Source of the DNA: Chara braunii
Lineage: Eukaryota > Streptophyta > Charophyceae > Charales > Characeae
Reading direction: 5' to 3'
Assembly: GCA_003427395.1 (NCBI GenBank)
Contig: BFEA01000192.1
Location: 2,049,939 to 2,082,624, forward strand
Length of the DNA stretch: 32,686 nt
This document shows positions 1 to 8,267 of the stretch, in pieces. The position numbers and the translations under genes were made by a program. Numbering within the stretch: the first letter of the stretch is position 1; every line of letters begins with the position of its first letter. The notes beneath the pieces were generated by a model. The model was not told the DNA's origin and ran no database searches. It was given only the letters and a program-made list of their open reading frames with translations.

Positions 1-31
<31 letters not shown>
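1..31. repeat. Poly-T tract
   Basis: A run of 31 T opens the window. It could be the A-tail of a minus-strand retroposon, or an assembly-edge homopolymer. The flank shown does not decide between these. Confidence 0.9.
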
Positions 32-310
32 CGAGACGATGCTCCAATCTATTCGTGGGGAGCAACACGGCTGGGAACCGGGCCCAGCGTCCCTTATCAG
101 AATACAACAAAGAGCTACCTAGGCCATTACCCGGCTTCGACTAAGAACAATTGAAGAAAAAAAACTCAGAAACCTTCGGAACATGTGTGTCGACAAGCCT
201 CCCAACCATGAATCAGATAGGTGAAACCTATTCAGTCCACCTGCAATCACCACTAGCATGGTTGCTTTCAGCACGAACTGAAGCTCTTCCAAGCCTCATG
301 CTTCCATCAG

Positions 311-460
311 GCTAGGTTACAGAGTTGCACTACCTTGTTCCAACGCTGGCCAACATTGCTTCAGTTACGACCCCCGATGGCCATTGAGACTGCCCCCGCA
401 AACAGCCCCCCAGATCTCTACCAGGCCTCACGCCCCCACTAAGCTAGGTCACAGAGTTGC
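311..460 (+). repeat. Degenerate direct repeat, 132-bp spacing
   Basis: An 18-bp segment with core GCTAGGTTACAGAGTTGC at 311-328 recurs at 443-460 with one change (GGTT to GGTC). The sequence upstream of each copy is also alike (CCTCATGC / CCTCACGC), so this is a worn tandem duplication of about 130 bp rather than a chance match. Confidence 0.6.
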
Positions 461-988
461 GTTGTAGAGCGCATCGGTCCGACACCGCACCAGGGCAGCG
501 CGGGACCCTCCCGGTCGCGTCACGCAGGAGTTGGTCTAATTCCCTCGTCGCAAATATATATGGAGCTTCCACAAGCCGCTCCGACCGAGTGCGCCAGCCA
601 TACCTCTCGCGAGCCCCTACGACAGGATAGGGCCTACGTGAGGCACGACTTATCTCCACCTTACGGGAGCTGTCACCTCCCTTCGGTGGGCGTATCCCCG
701 CCGAGCTACCAGTCCACAGTACGAAAGTTAATCAGTTGCAATCGCAGAGGTGGACCAGCCGAGGGCGTTTCTCGTTCGCTGTAGCATAGGGGGTACGCGC
801 GATAATACGCCTCTATCGGACCCGCCCGCGAACCGACATCTTGGGGGGCTGAGGTCCCAAGCGCGACTTGACGTCGGTCGACTAGGACGCATCCCACACA
901 CCACGCACACACCACTTTACGAACACAAAAATAAAACACACACACACACACCGAATAACGCGACAACGCTCCTAGCCCTCGGTAGCCA

Positions 989-1100
989 TCCCATAACTTT
1001 CCGATGCGGAAATCGGATAGGCGTCGTGCACGAGACTTAGTATAAAGCCGCGCGGGCGCAGGGCTAACTCATATCGACTCGCAATGCAAGCGTACGCAAG
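989..1100 (+). promoter_or_regulatory. TATA promoter unit, copy 1
   Basis: The unit has TCCCATAACTTT at 989-1000, then TATAAAG at 1041-1047 followed by GC-rich sequence (CCGCGCGG) and CTCATAYCRAC. The same elements in the same order, with the same 52-bp offset, occur at 1559-1665. The arrangement looks like a Pol II core promoter such as an LTR U3/R junction. No gene follows, so its activity is inference. Confidence 0.5.
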
Positions 1101-1249
1101 CGGTCGCAATGATGGCGTACTATGTAGCACCCGTACTCATGCGGTCCTCGTTAATCTCGAGGGTCGCATTCGACACTCAAGTGTCAGCTGACACGCGCTT
1201 TGAGGGTTAATCTCTCGACGATGGATAACAGCCATGTGCGGTTGAAGGC

Positions 1250-1310
1250 CACACACCCTCTTCTGCACTCTGTGCAGAGCGGGTGGTACACAGGTCCATA
1301 CCTGTGGTGG
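1250..1310. other. Two adjacent perfect hairpins
   Basis: TCTGCAC (1262-1268) pairs with GTGCAGA (1272-1278) across a 3-nt loop, and flanking CACCC/GGGTG lengthens this stem. CACAGGT (1289-1295) pairs with ACCTGTG (1300-1306) across a CCAT loop. Two consecutive perfect stems in 60 bp suggest a structured RNA or a palindromic insertion hotspot. I do not recognise a family. Confidence 0.55.
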
Positions 1311-1558
1311 CAGTCGTTTCTTACTGCCCTGGAGATGAGTCCCACTCCGGGCTTGGACAAAAGTCAAGGGGTTTGACTTTGACGGTTGCCACGGACTACA
1401 ACGTCCAACCATAAAAATCTCTAAAAAGCAAGAAAGAATAGGCCTAAGGTTCCCTTATTTCCAAAGAAAACATGACCTTGGGGTACCTCCCTTTTTCGGG
1501 TGGTGCCATCGGCCTATAGTAGTCCCAAGCGTTCGTGCATATGTGCGGGTCCCTTTGA

Positions 1559-1665
1559 TCCCATAACTTTTAGACGCTAGGGCGGCGAAACGTCAAGCAC
1601 GGGATTCTGATATAAAGTCGCGCAGCTGCAGGCCAGTCTCATACCAACCAACGATGCCAGTCATA
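1559..1665 (+). promoter_or_regulatory. TATA promoter unit, copy 2
   Basis: This is a paralogue of the unit at 989-1100. It has TCCCATAACTTT at 1559-1570 and TATAAAG at 1611-1617, then CGCGCAG and CTCATACCAAC. Spacing between the two boxes is identical to copy 1, while the sequence in between has diverged. No coding sequence follows. Confidence 0.5.
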
Positions 1666-1692
1666 CGTGGTAATCGCGGCTCCGACCTCACA

Positions 1693-1760
1693 ATATTGAA
1701 TGGCTGAAGGAATATATCGTGAGGGATTACCCCACACGATATTGAACGGCTGAAGGATAT
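1693..1760 (+). repeat. 22-bp direct repeat, 46-bp period
   Basis: ATATTGAATGGCTGAAGGA begins at 1693. The same motif with one T/C change begins at 1739, and both are followed by ATAT. It is a simple two-copy tandem duplication within non-coding DNA. Confidence 0.7.
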
Positions 1761-2733
1761 GCCGTTCGGCCCTCGCGACGTTTCCGCCTTCAGGGTGGGG
1801 TGCCTCGACGGGCAGTGCAGATAGACTCTGCGCGAGGGGGAGTTCCTCCCCTGCAGAGCCTAGGGCTTGGGATGTCCTGGACAAGGACCTTGAATCCCGG
1901 CCCAGGACCAACGTCCGACTAAGAAAAACTCCCAAGAAGCAGAATAGTAAAAATGAGGAGTCTTCCCTATGCCTCTCAGTCTTATCTCCTGAGTAGGCAT
2001 TTGGCACGGGGTCCCTTAGGTCATGCAAACATTCATCCCAGGTACACCCATGTATGCATATATAAGGGGGCTAAGTATGTGACAATCACTTCTCACAGTC
2101 TCATTGGGGTCCCTCACAACCATACGTATATACGTGATCGCAGGCAACCAAATCCAGAATCTGATTCACAGCACATACCTGCAATCACATCAACGAGTCA
2201 ATCAACAACCTACGCACTACACAGAGTCAACCCCAACCATCCTCGACACTCATACCCCTCGCTTTAGCCATACAAGCCCCAACCTCCTGTCCAACCAACC
2301 TTAATTAAATACTCAGTACCTTTGTTAAATGACCATTCAATAAAAGTCCGGGTGAAACCTTAATGAAACAATGAAATCACCAGGGCTAAAGCCTTTTAGG
2401 TTGAGTGTGGAGGGTGAGTTGGAATTGAGTCGTAAACCGACGGATCGGCATCCGACCTGTTATCAACGAGATGATGACCCTCAAGGGATCAAGCTGAATC
2501 TAGTCCGGATCTTGAATCAACGATCAAGAGGGTCTGTAACACATGACAGGTCAATGCCCCAGGCTGAACCTATAAGCTCAATCTTCATATCGTGATCTTA
2601 TCCAAATCATCCTAGTTAATTATATCTAAGCCTACCTCTAAGTAATATGGCAAAATCTCCCCCATTCAGAGTGGACTATCAAAATCGCCACCTGTCAAAA
2701 TATAATCGATCTTCTTTAAACTAAAAAAATTTT

Positions 2734-3350
2734 GGCAGCGCTTCCCGTAGGAAAAGTGTCTTTCCAGAATTTATATAAGTCCAAATATGAAAGCAGAAAT
2801 AATCTTTAACTTTGGAAAGTCACTTTTTTGTCTAACCCCCTGAATTAGTAAAAATTTGGACAACATTCCCTTTAGAAAGGGAGGCTTCCCAGATTTATAC
2901 TAAGTCACATATGAACTTCAAAAGACAACTTGAGTTCAACTTTAAACAAGATTTAACTAAATCCTTAGTTTTGCAGAAATTTCGGCAGCACTCCCTCTAG
3001 AAAAGTGCTATTCCAAAATTTATACAAGGCTAAGTCCAGAATTTGAAAATAACTTTGACTTCTCAAAGTCCAATTTTGTCTAGCTCCCTGAATTAGCAAA
3101 AAATTGGGCAGCACTCCCTTTAAAAAAGGAGACTTCCCAGATTTTTACTAAGTCAGATATAAGAAAAGACAAGTTGAATTTTTGACAAGTCAAAATTTGA
3201 CTAACTCCTTGGATTTGTAAAAATTTCGGCAGCGCTTCCCACAGAGAAAGTAGCTTGCCAAGATTTATACAAAGCCAAGTATAAGAAAGGATCCAGAAAA
3301 TGCAAGAATTGACCTAAGTAAAAAAAATTACTACAGAAAATGCAAGAATT
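2734..3350 (+). repeat. Tandem repeat, ~122 bp, alternating A/B units
   Basis: Five copies begin with a GGCAGC-type core preceded by A/T-rich 'AATTT(C)', at about 2734, 2858, 2984, 3107 and 3228. Copies 1, 3 and 5 share 'TTTATACAAG..AAGT', and copies 1 and 3 also share a 'TTTTGTCTA..CCCTGAATTAG' end. Copies 2 and 4 share 'CCCAGATTT.TACTAAGTCA' and an 'AACT.AATCCTT'-like end. The order is therefore A-B-A-B-A, a dimeric higher-order repeat. Similar 'TTTCGGCAG...CTCCCC' tandem arrays occur in non-coding parts of plant LTR retrotransposons, especially the Tat/Ogre group (from memory). A related motif at 4740-4755 may be an isolated further copy. Confidence 0.75.
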
Positions 3351-3558
3351 GAAACTAACTCTTATCGCTCTAGCACGTGGCGAGCAACTAAAGCAAATAC
3401 CTGTCAACTGAGCTTAGACAAAGTAGTGATCTCACTCAGCCACATACAGGCCAAACCACAAAGGTAAGTATCACCAACCCAAACTCATATGGGCAAAACA
3501 ATAGTTCATGATCTTTCAGTAGTTTAACCCTTTATACCCAGCTTACATAAGTCATAAA

Positions 3559-4440
3559 GTCAGGCCACCCAAACTTATGGAATGTGCCTAACTTAGCCAA
3601 AGAGTATACACAAAACAGAGGGCACAACTACTTTTCTCTTCTTTGGGCATATGACTAGACCACTCCAGCCGGCCGAATTGTTTAAGTTATCCAAGTTATA
3701 TATACCTGTCTTCCCTTTGTCTTCTAAGGCTACATATGGCTGAGCTAACTTAAGCTAAGTATGCCCCAACTTACCATCAATCTTATTCTTATTTATACTC
3801 TCTTCAAGTTGTGATAGGCTATAGTCAGACCACCTAAACTTATAGAACAGTCTGATTAGCTCGTTCTTAGATAGAATAATAATAAAATATAGCCAAGTTG
3901 TAACCTTTGGGTTCCAGCATATGCGAGGCTTTGAGTCAGACCACCTGAACTTACAGAGCAGTCTGACTCTCTGCCTGATTAATTTCTGTCTGATCCATTC
4001 TGTGTGTGGCATTGGGCTAGATCACCTGAACTTACTGAACAATCTGCCCTTTGTCAAGTTCATTTTCTCAGAATAAAGCAGGAAGAGACTGAGCCACCTA
4101 AACTTGTAGAACAACTCAAACCTCCTCGTTCAGAAACAAATAAACAGAAGAAAACCCAAAATAAGCAAGGCGGCCAAGGCACCTGAACTTACAGAATGCA
4201 CTTGGTCCCTGAAAAGTCATCCACAATCAGCCCTCACAAGCCAGAGCAGTCAGGCCACCTAAACTTATAGAACAGCCTGACCCTCCATGCAAACCATAGC
4301 ACTGGGTCTCCCCAAACTTATGGGGACATCCCAGCGCCCAAAGCAATCAGACCCCCTAAACTTATAGAAGGGTCTGACGCTCCATGCAGACCAAATATAC
4401 AAAGTACTGGGTCTCCCCAAACTTATGGGGACCTCCCAGC
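3559..4440 (+). repeat. Array of ~10 hairpins with shared loop and covarying stems
   Basis: Each unit has a core close to CACCTAAACTTATAGAACA held in a short inverted repeat. Stems, by position: 3562 AGGC/GCCT; 3825 TCAGAC/GTCTGA; 3933 GAGTCAGAC/GTCTGACTC; 4014 GGGC(T)AGAT/ATCTGCCC; 4090 TGAG/CTCA; 4174 CCAAG/CTTGG; 4249 GTCAGGC/GCCTGAC; 4302 CTGGG..TCCCC/GGGGA..CCCAG; 4347 TCAGACCC/GGGTCTGA; 4407, like 4302. Loops keep AAACTTAT, GAACTTAC or AAACTTGT, while stems differ and still pair. Spacing falls from ~80-110 bp to ~45-60 bp along the array. A weaker copy lies at 3478-3493. The two TCAG-type hairpins at 4249 and 4347, with their CTGGG neighbours, form a ~98-bp duplication. No coding frame explains the pattern. 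I know no named family. Confidence 0.8.
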
Positions 4441-5815
4441 CTTAATGACCCAGTCAACCTTCAAGCAAAACAACCCTCCATCCCGCCTTTCCCCAGATGC
4501 AGTTCCTTTCAGCAATCTGAATTCACACAATCAACAAGGCTGAAATTGAAACTTGACAAACATTCCTTTACTTAGTCTGGTCCAGTCTCCTGAAAGTCAA
4601 ACCAAAAATAGAATAGGCCTGCACATCATATATTCAACCAAAGATGCATTGGGTGATACAGATAGGGGTTATAGTTTGGGTGTATAGAGGGAAATGAAGG
4701 GTTACCTGTCAGTTCCCTGCCTCCAGAACTCCTCCTGACTTTCGGCAGAGTTCCCGCAATCGGTGGGTTGACTCCCCACAGAGTCTTGATGCGGTCCTAC
4801 GTGTTGCAATCCCGCCTGCCGCCTTCCCCTCATATCAGGACCAGACTTAGAGTAAGAAGGGTAGAAGTAGGTGGTTTGAGACTCTCAGATACAAGAGGGG
4901 TGCTCTCAAACTCACTGGAGAGGGCCTTGTAATCTTAATTCTCCTGAGGGCCCCGCAATGGATGGCCAAACTGTAACAGCTTGGTCAAAACTCCGATGAC
5001 TTCTCAAATCGCAGCACTAACTCCTCCTCGTAGTCTGGCCACTCTCTCACTCTTCAAGTCCAGCTGCAGCAACCCCCACCAATAACGTTGTACACAGCTA
5101 AAGCAATAGCAGTGTCATTCCAGCAGCACAGTACTACTGGCAGCGAACAGCAAAGCTGCCTCACCTTGGGCACAGTCCAGCAACGCGCAGTAACACAGCA
5201 ACCGCCGCAGATTTACTACCGCTTGCACAATCGCTCCAGCGATAGCACAACTATTCCGCAGTGAGTTCAGCAACGCAGCGAACATACGACAGCTCGCTCA
5301 GTCATACGACCAATCAGCCCCGTAACCCGCAGTAAGTAGCAACGCTGCTGAGGCAATTAATGCGGTCCACCACCAAGGAGCAGTAAGAAGTATCGCAGTC
5401 CCACAAAGGGAAAGCTGCGGCAGCAACCCTAAACAGTCGCTGCTGTGGCTCGGCCTCCAACCCAGCTATACAGCAATACACCGCGGTTTACTGGTTGCTG
5501 TGCTGAAACATCTTAGTCACAGCTCAGAAAACCATTTGCGCGACGTTTGCGCGCAGTAATAGTACATCGTATCAGCCTAAAAACTTCCCCCCAACCCATG
5601 GCCTGACTCAGGCTACTCCGCCAGGTAAGACAGTCAGTGTATCTTCCAGCACGAGAATCTCCAGGCACGTCACTCCCCCACTTCACCTGACAGTATAGCC
5701 AGCGCCCCTACCGATGCGTATGCCTGCAGTCCGCAGTCCCCCTACTCCTCTTAGACCGCTGCCTACTGCAACTAGGACTTTCCGTTGGGGTTCGAGGAAA
5801 ACCAGCGCTCTCTAC
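4441..5815. other. Unassigned non-coding stretch
   Basis: No recognisable protein is present. The first part (4580-4960) includes a TTTCGGCAGAGTTCCC motif at about 4740, related to the upstream tandem array. The second part (5040-5560) is rich in CAGCA/GCAGC words, reminiscent in composition of the GCGCTG-rich LTR leaders elsewhere in the window read on the minus strand. This may be a decayed minus-strand LTR, but I could not place its ends. Confidence 0.35.
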
Positions 5816-6346
5816 CAGGTAAGTCCTCTGGCTATCCTCCCCTCGTCCTCGTTCCTTTGCCATCCGTCGTCATCGTTACCTGCTACTACTGCATTTCTCA
5901 CCCATCAACTGCGTACGAACGAGTCTGCCTCCATAACACAACCACCTACAGCTCTGAGGTGAGTGTCACTTGCTCTCCGGACTCCCTGTTCTCTTCTACA
6001 TCACTGCACGCACCGAAAAGCAAAGAGGCTACTCCCACCGATAGACTGAGCATAATCGAATGAATGTTCAACCGGAAAACGGTCGGATGCATGCGCGCAG
6101 AGAGGTAGAGAGGCACTACTTCCATCGACAGGGTGAGCAAACACATCGACCCAAAGGATAAGTCTCCCGCCCCGCGGCTGCCCTCACGTCATTCCCTTCA
6201 CCAGAATGAACAAAACGGAATGGATCTTCTAGTGAAAAGATTCATTGTCGTTCCCGCCCCTTTTCGGTTCTCATGTTTCTGCTGCGCCATCCCTCCCGCT
6301 TCTGCCATCGATCGGAGGAGCATCGGACCGGCCTACAGGTAAGTCG
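5816..6346 (+). other. Run of strong splice-donor-like sites
   Basis: CAGGTAAGTCC (5816), GAGGTGAGTG (about 5952), CAGGGTGAGC (about 6128) and CAGGTAAGTCG (6336) occur within 530 bp on the plus strand. The short frame from ATG 5714 runs into the first donor, so a small 5' exon is conceivable. However, the same donor sequence is antisense within the window's LTRs, so these may be LTR remnants. No exon can be confirmed from sequence alone. Confidence 0.35.
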
Positions 6347-6453
6347 CCAACCTCACGGCTGGCCTCACGCTATTCCATCGGCAAGATGTGCAAAACTGAA
6401 TGAATCTTTCACTACTCTCAGGGAAGATACATTGCCTTCTTCATAGCTGCCCC
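6175..6453 (+). repeat. Diverged duplication, ~182-bp spacing
   Basis: Segments 6175-6260 and 6357-6453 align over most of their length: GGCTG.CCTCACG, ATTCC, CAAAAC.GAATG.ATCTT, AGAT.CATTG, then a pyrimidine-rich tail ending in CCCC. Each begins shortly after a splice-donor-like site (about 6128 and 6336). Identity is modest, so the duplication is old. Confidence 0.5.
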
Positions 6454-6478
6454 TGGTCGTCCTCTCTTCAGCGCTCCA

Positions 6479-6785
6479 CGCAGTACTATTCCGTACTAAC
6501 TCTTATTCTAACGATCTAAAATCAAAACTAACTTCACTATCACACTCGCCCGGTCCCAAAACCTTCGAATCGCACTTTCTCCCGCCCGATTTCATTGAGA
6601 AATGGGCGAGATAGTCGATTTCCACCCTTACCATAACCACTTCCTGCCATATCCGCGCGCAGTCTTTCTTTCTCCTATCTCTCTTCCTACTAACCTATCA
6701 CCGAAACTAACTTCATCCCTACGTTCGCCCAGGGCTAAAACCCCAGATTCACCACTTCCCTTGCCCGATTCGACTATGGAATGGA
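6479..6785 (+). repeat. Second diverged duplication, ~180-bp spacing
   Basis: Segments from about 6479 and about 6659 share, in order, CGCAGT, TACTAAC, AAACTAACTTCA, TCGCCC, AAAACC, CACTT.C, GCCCGATT and GAAATGG/GGAATGG. The spacing matches that of the neighbouring pair at 6175/6357. A worn ~180-bp tandem array is possible, although the two pairs are not clearly alike. Confidence 0.5.
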
Positions 6786-7100
6786 CAAGCTATCTTCCTC
6801 CAACCGCACGCAGCATACTCCCAGTCATCTCCACCCTTGTTGCACATGCATCTGGCGCACTTTCCCGTCCAAATTCACGCAGTGCTGGCTAGGCTCTTCT
6901 TCTTCCGAGATCCGCAGCTCCTCTCGGCCCCCGTTATTAGCGCTGCTTTTAGTAGCAGCAGCGCGCGACCGGCTATCTGCGCTCCCCCCCCTGCGTAGCT
7001 CCCACCACTTTGTGTCGAAGTCAAACCGCTTAGCGCATTACGGCCCGACAGTATACGCCAGACTAGAATCGAAAAGCAGAAAGGGCAAAGCAACCAACCG
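6786..7100. other. Unassigned; contains one hairpin
   Basis: No coding signal is seen. A GC-rich inverted repeat lies at about 6940-6966 (GCGCTGCT / AGCAGCAGCGC around TTTAGT). The segment directly follows, in the minus-strand sense, the 3' end of the U6 sequence. Confidence 0.4.
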
Positions 7101-7151
7101 AAAAGGGAAGAACCACTCTCGATTTATACATGTCATCCTTGCGCAGGGGCC

Positions 7152-7183
<32 letters not shown>

Positions 7184-7205
7184 ACGGTTGTCTCGAAGAA
7201 CAGAC
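7101..7205 (-). ncRNA. U6: U6 spliceosomal snRNA (gene or recent pseudogene)
   Basis: Read on the minus strand, this 105-nt segment carries the U6 core: AAAATTGGAACGATACAGAG, then AAGATTAGCATGGCCCCTGC and GCAAGGATGACA. It therefore includes the ACAGAGA box that pairs with the 5' splice site, the AGC catalytic triad, and the internal stem-loop region used with U2/U4. The 5' end folds as GTCT-GTTCTTCG-AGAC, replacing the plant GTCCC-UUCG-GGGAC hairpin with paired but different bases. The 3' part (AAATCGAGAGTGGTTC) resembles plant U6 more than animal U6 and ends in TTTT, a Pol III stop. Upstream I see neither a TATA box at -30 nor a plant upstream sequence element. The immediate upstream DNA is GC-rich, with a tRNA-like A/B box about 50-110 bp away. 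It may be retroposed, or driven by that internal-type promoter. Confidence 0.85.
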
Positions 7206-7244
7206 GCCTAGGCCGCGGGGTCAATCAGCCCCGGCCCCCTGTCC

Positions 7245-7318
7245 CATCACCTGGATTCGAACAGAGGTCTGTATTTCAACAATTCATGGGTGTACCCACT
7301 GAGATACGCTCTTGAGTC
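7245..7318 (-). other. tRNA-like segment with Pol III A and B boxes
   Basis: On the minus strand, TATCTCAGTGGGT (from 7306) fits the A box and GTTCGAATCC (7262-7253) fits the B box, about 35-40 bp apart as in tRNA genes and SINE heads. A full cloverleaf is not supported: the T stem has mismatches and the acceptor strands do not pair. It is therefore a tRNA pseudogene or SINE head rather than a working tRNA. It lies about 40 bp upstream of the U6 5' end on the same strand. Confidence 0.45.
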
Positions 7319-7490
7319 CCGTACCACGTCCACTATGCCGCGTCCCAGGCAAAACGGGGCGTGGTTAAGGTAGCTCCTGCGCAGCCACGAACACAGTCTG
7401 CAATTGCACTTCAGGCAACCCCGCGAATACAACACACTCCACGCGACACTATATCAACCCCGGTACCCCGTCCCGAAGCGGGACGCGAGT

Positions 7491-8267
7491 AAAAAGATGA
7501 AAACTAAAGCAAAAATAACAAGAGGTATATATAAATGCGAGTTTGGTCGGACCAAGATCTTGTACTTGGGTCATGAAATCTCCCCGGATGGGTTGAGGCC
7601 GGATGATGCTAAAGTGACCAGCATACGAGACTGGCCCAGACCTTAGACTGTTACTGAGGTCCGGTCATTTTTAGGGATGACGGGCTATTACAGTCCGTTT
7701 GTTAAGAACTATAGTACTATTGTTTCCCCACTAACTGACCTAACTCGCCTTGACACCCCTTGGGAGTGGACTGAAGAGTGTAAAGCAAGCTTCAAGAAAT
7801 TGAAGTATGCTCTAACACACTATGAAGTTCTCAAACTTCCGGACCCTGAGCAACCATTTGTAGTGACCACAAACGCCAACCAATATGGCATATGCGCGGT
7901 CCTTGCACAAAAGGAAGGGAAAAAGTTTAGGCCAATCGAGTGCATGAGCAAAAAGATGCCATCCCAAAAGCTAGCAAAGTCCACGTATGAGAGGGAGCTT
8001 TATGCCCTCAATAGAGCGCTGGTCCACTGGAGACATTATCTCCTAGGAAGATTCTTCTACTTGAGATCTGACCGTGAGACTTTGCGTTGGATCAAGACAC
8101 AACCTATACTCTCTGACGCACTCAAACGATGGATTCAAGCGATAGACATGTATGACTATCAATTTGATCCGATCAAGGGAGAGTATAACAAGGTGGCTGA
8201 TGCACTATCACGTCGGGCAGATTATCTGGGCGCGCTGTCACTGAATTTGGCATATCTAACGATCTAA
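7491..8267 (+). pseudogene. Gypsy RT C-terminal end and RNase H (element A)
   Basis: This frame starts inside RT, at the segment leading to KCEFG..KILYLGHEISP, and continues through the RT connection (SFLGMTGYYSPFV) into RNase H. RNase H converts the RNA strand of the RNA-DNA hybrid. Its landmarks are visible: TTNANQYGI, STYERELYAL, HWRHYLLGR, SDRETLRWI and NKVADALSRR. The first position, normally TDAS in this family and in element D, is TNAN here, so a catalytic Asp appears replaced by Asn. A TAG at 7644-7646 interrupts the frame between RT and RNase H. The RT palm with YxDD is absent through 5' truncation. The frame ends at 8267, and the integrase continues in another frame, implying a frameshift in the linker. 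Confidence 0.85.

Larger units (their letters stand above)
32..2640. other. Non-coding, probably decayed LTR-type sequence
   Basis: No open frame here looks like a protein: the frames are short, overlapping and of low complexity. The stretch holds a duplicated TATA unit, short direct repeats and two adjacent hairpins, listed separately. It also has a further TATA-like sequence at 2059-2065 (TATATAAGG context) and a CA-rich microsatellite around 938-951. Repeated promoters without genes suggest several degraded LTRs, but I could not define LTR ends. Confidence 0.5.

Noticed and set aside
6602-7158. Overlapping plus-strand open frames before U6
   Set aside because: Ser/Pro/Leu-rich, no motif, overlapping diverged repeats and part of U6 itself.
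7470-7484. GTCCCG/CGGGAC hairpin resembling the 5' stem of U6
   Set aside because: The U6 core does not follow it on either strand; a simple palindrome.
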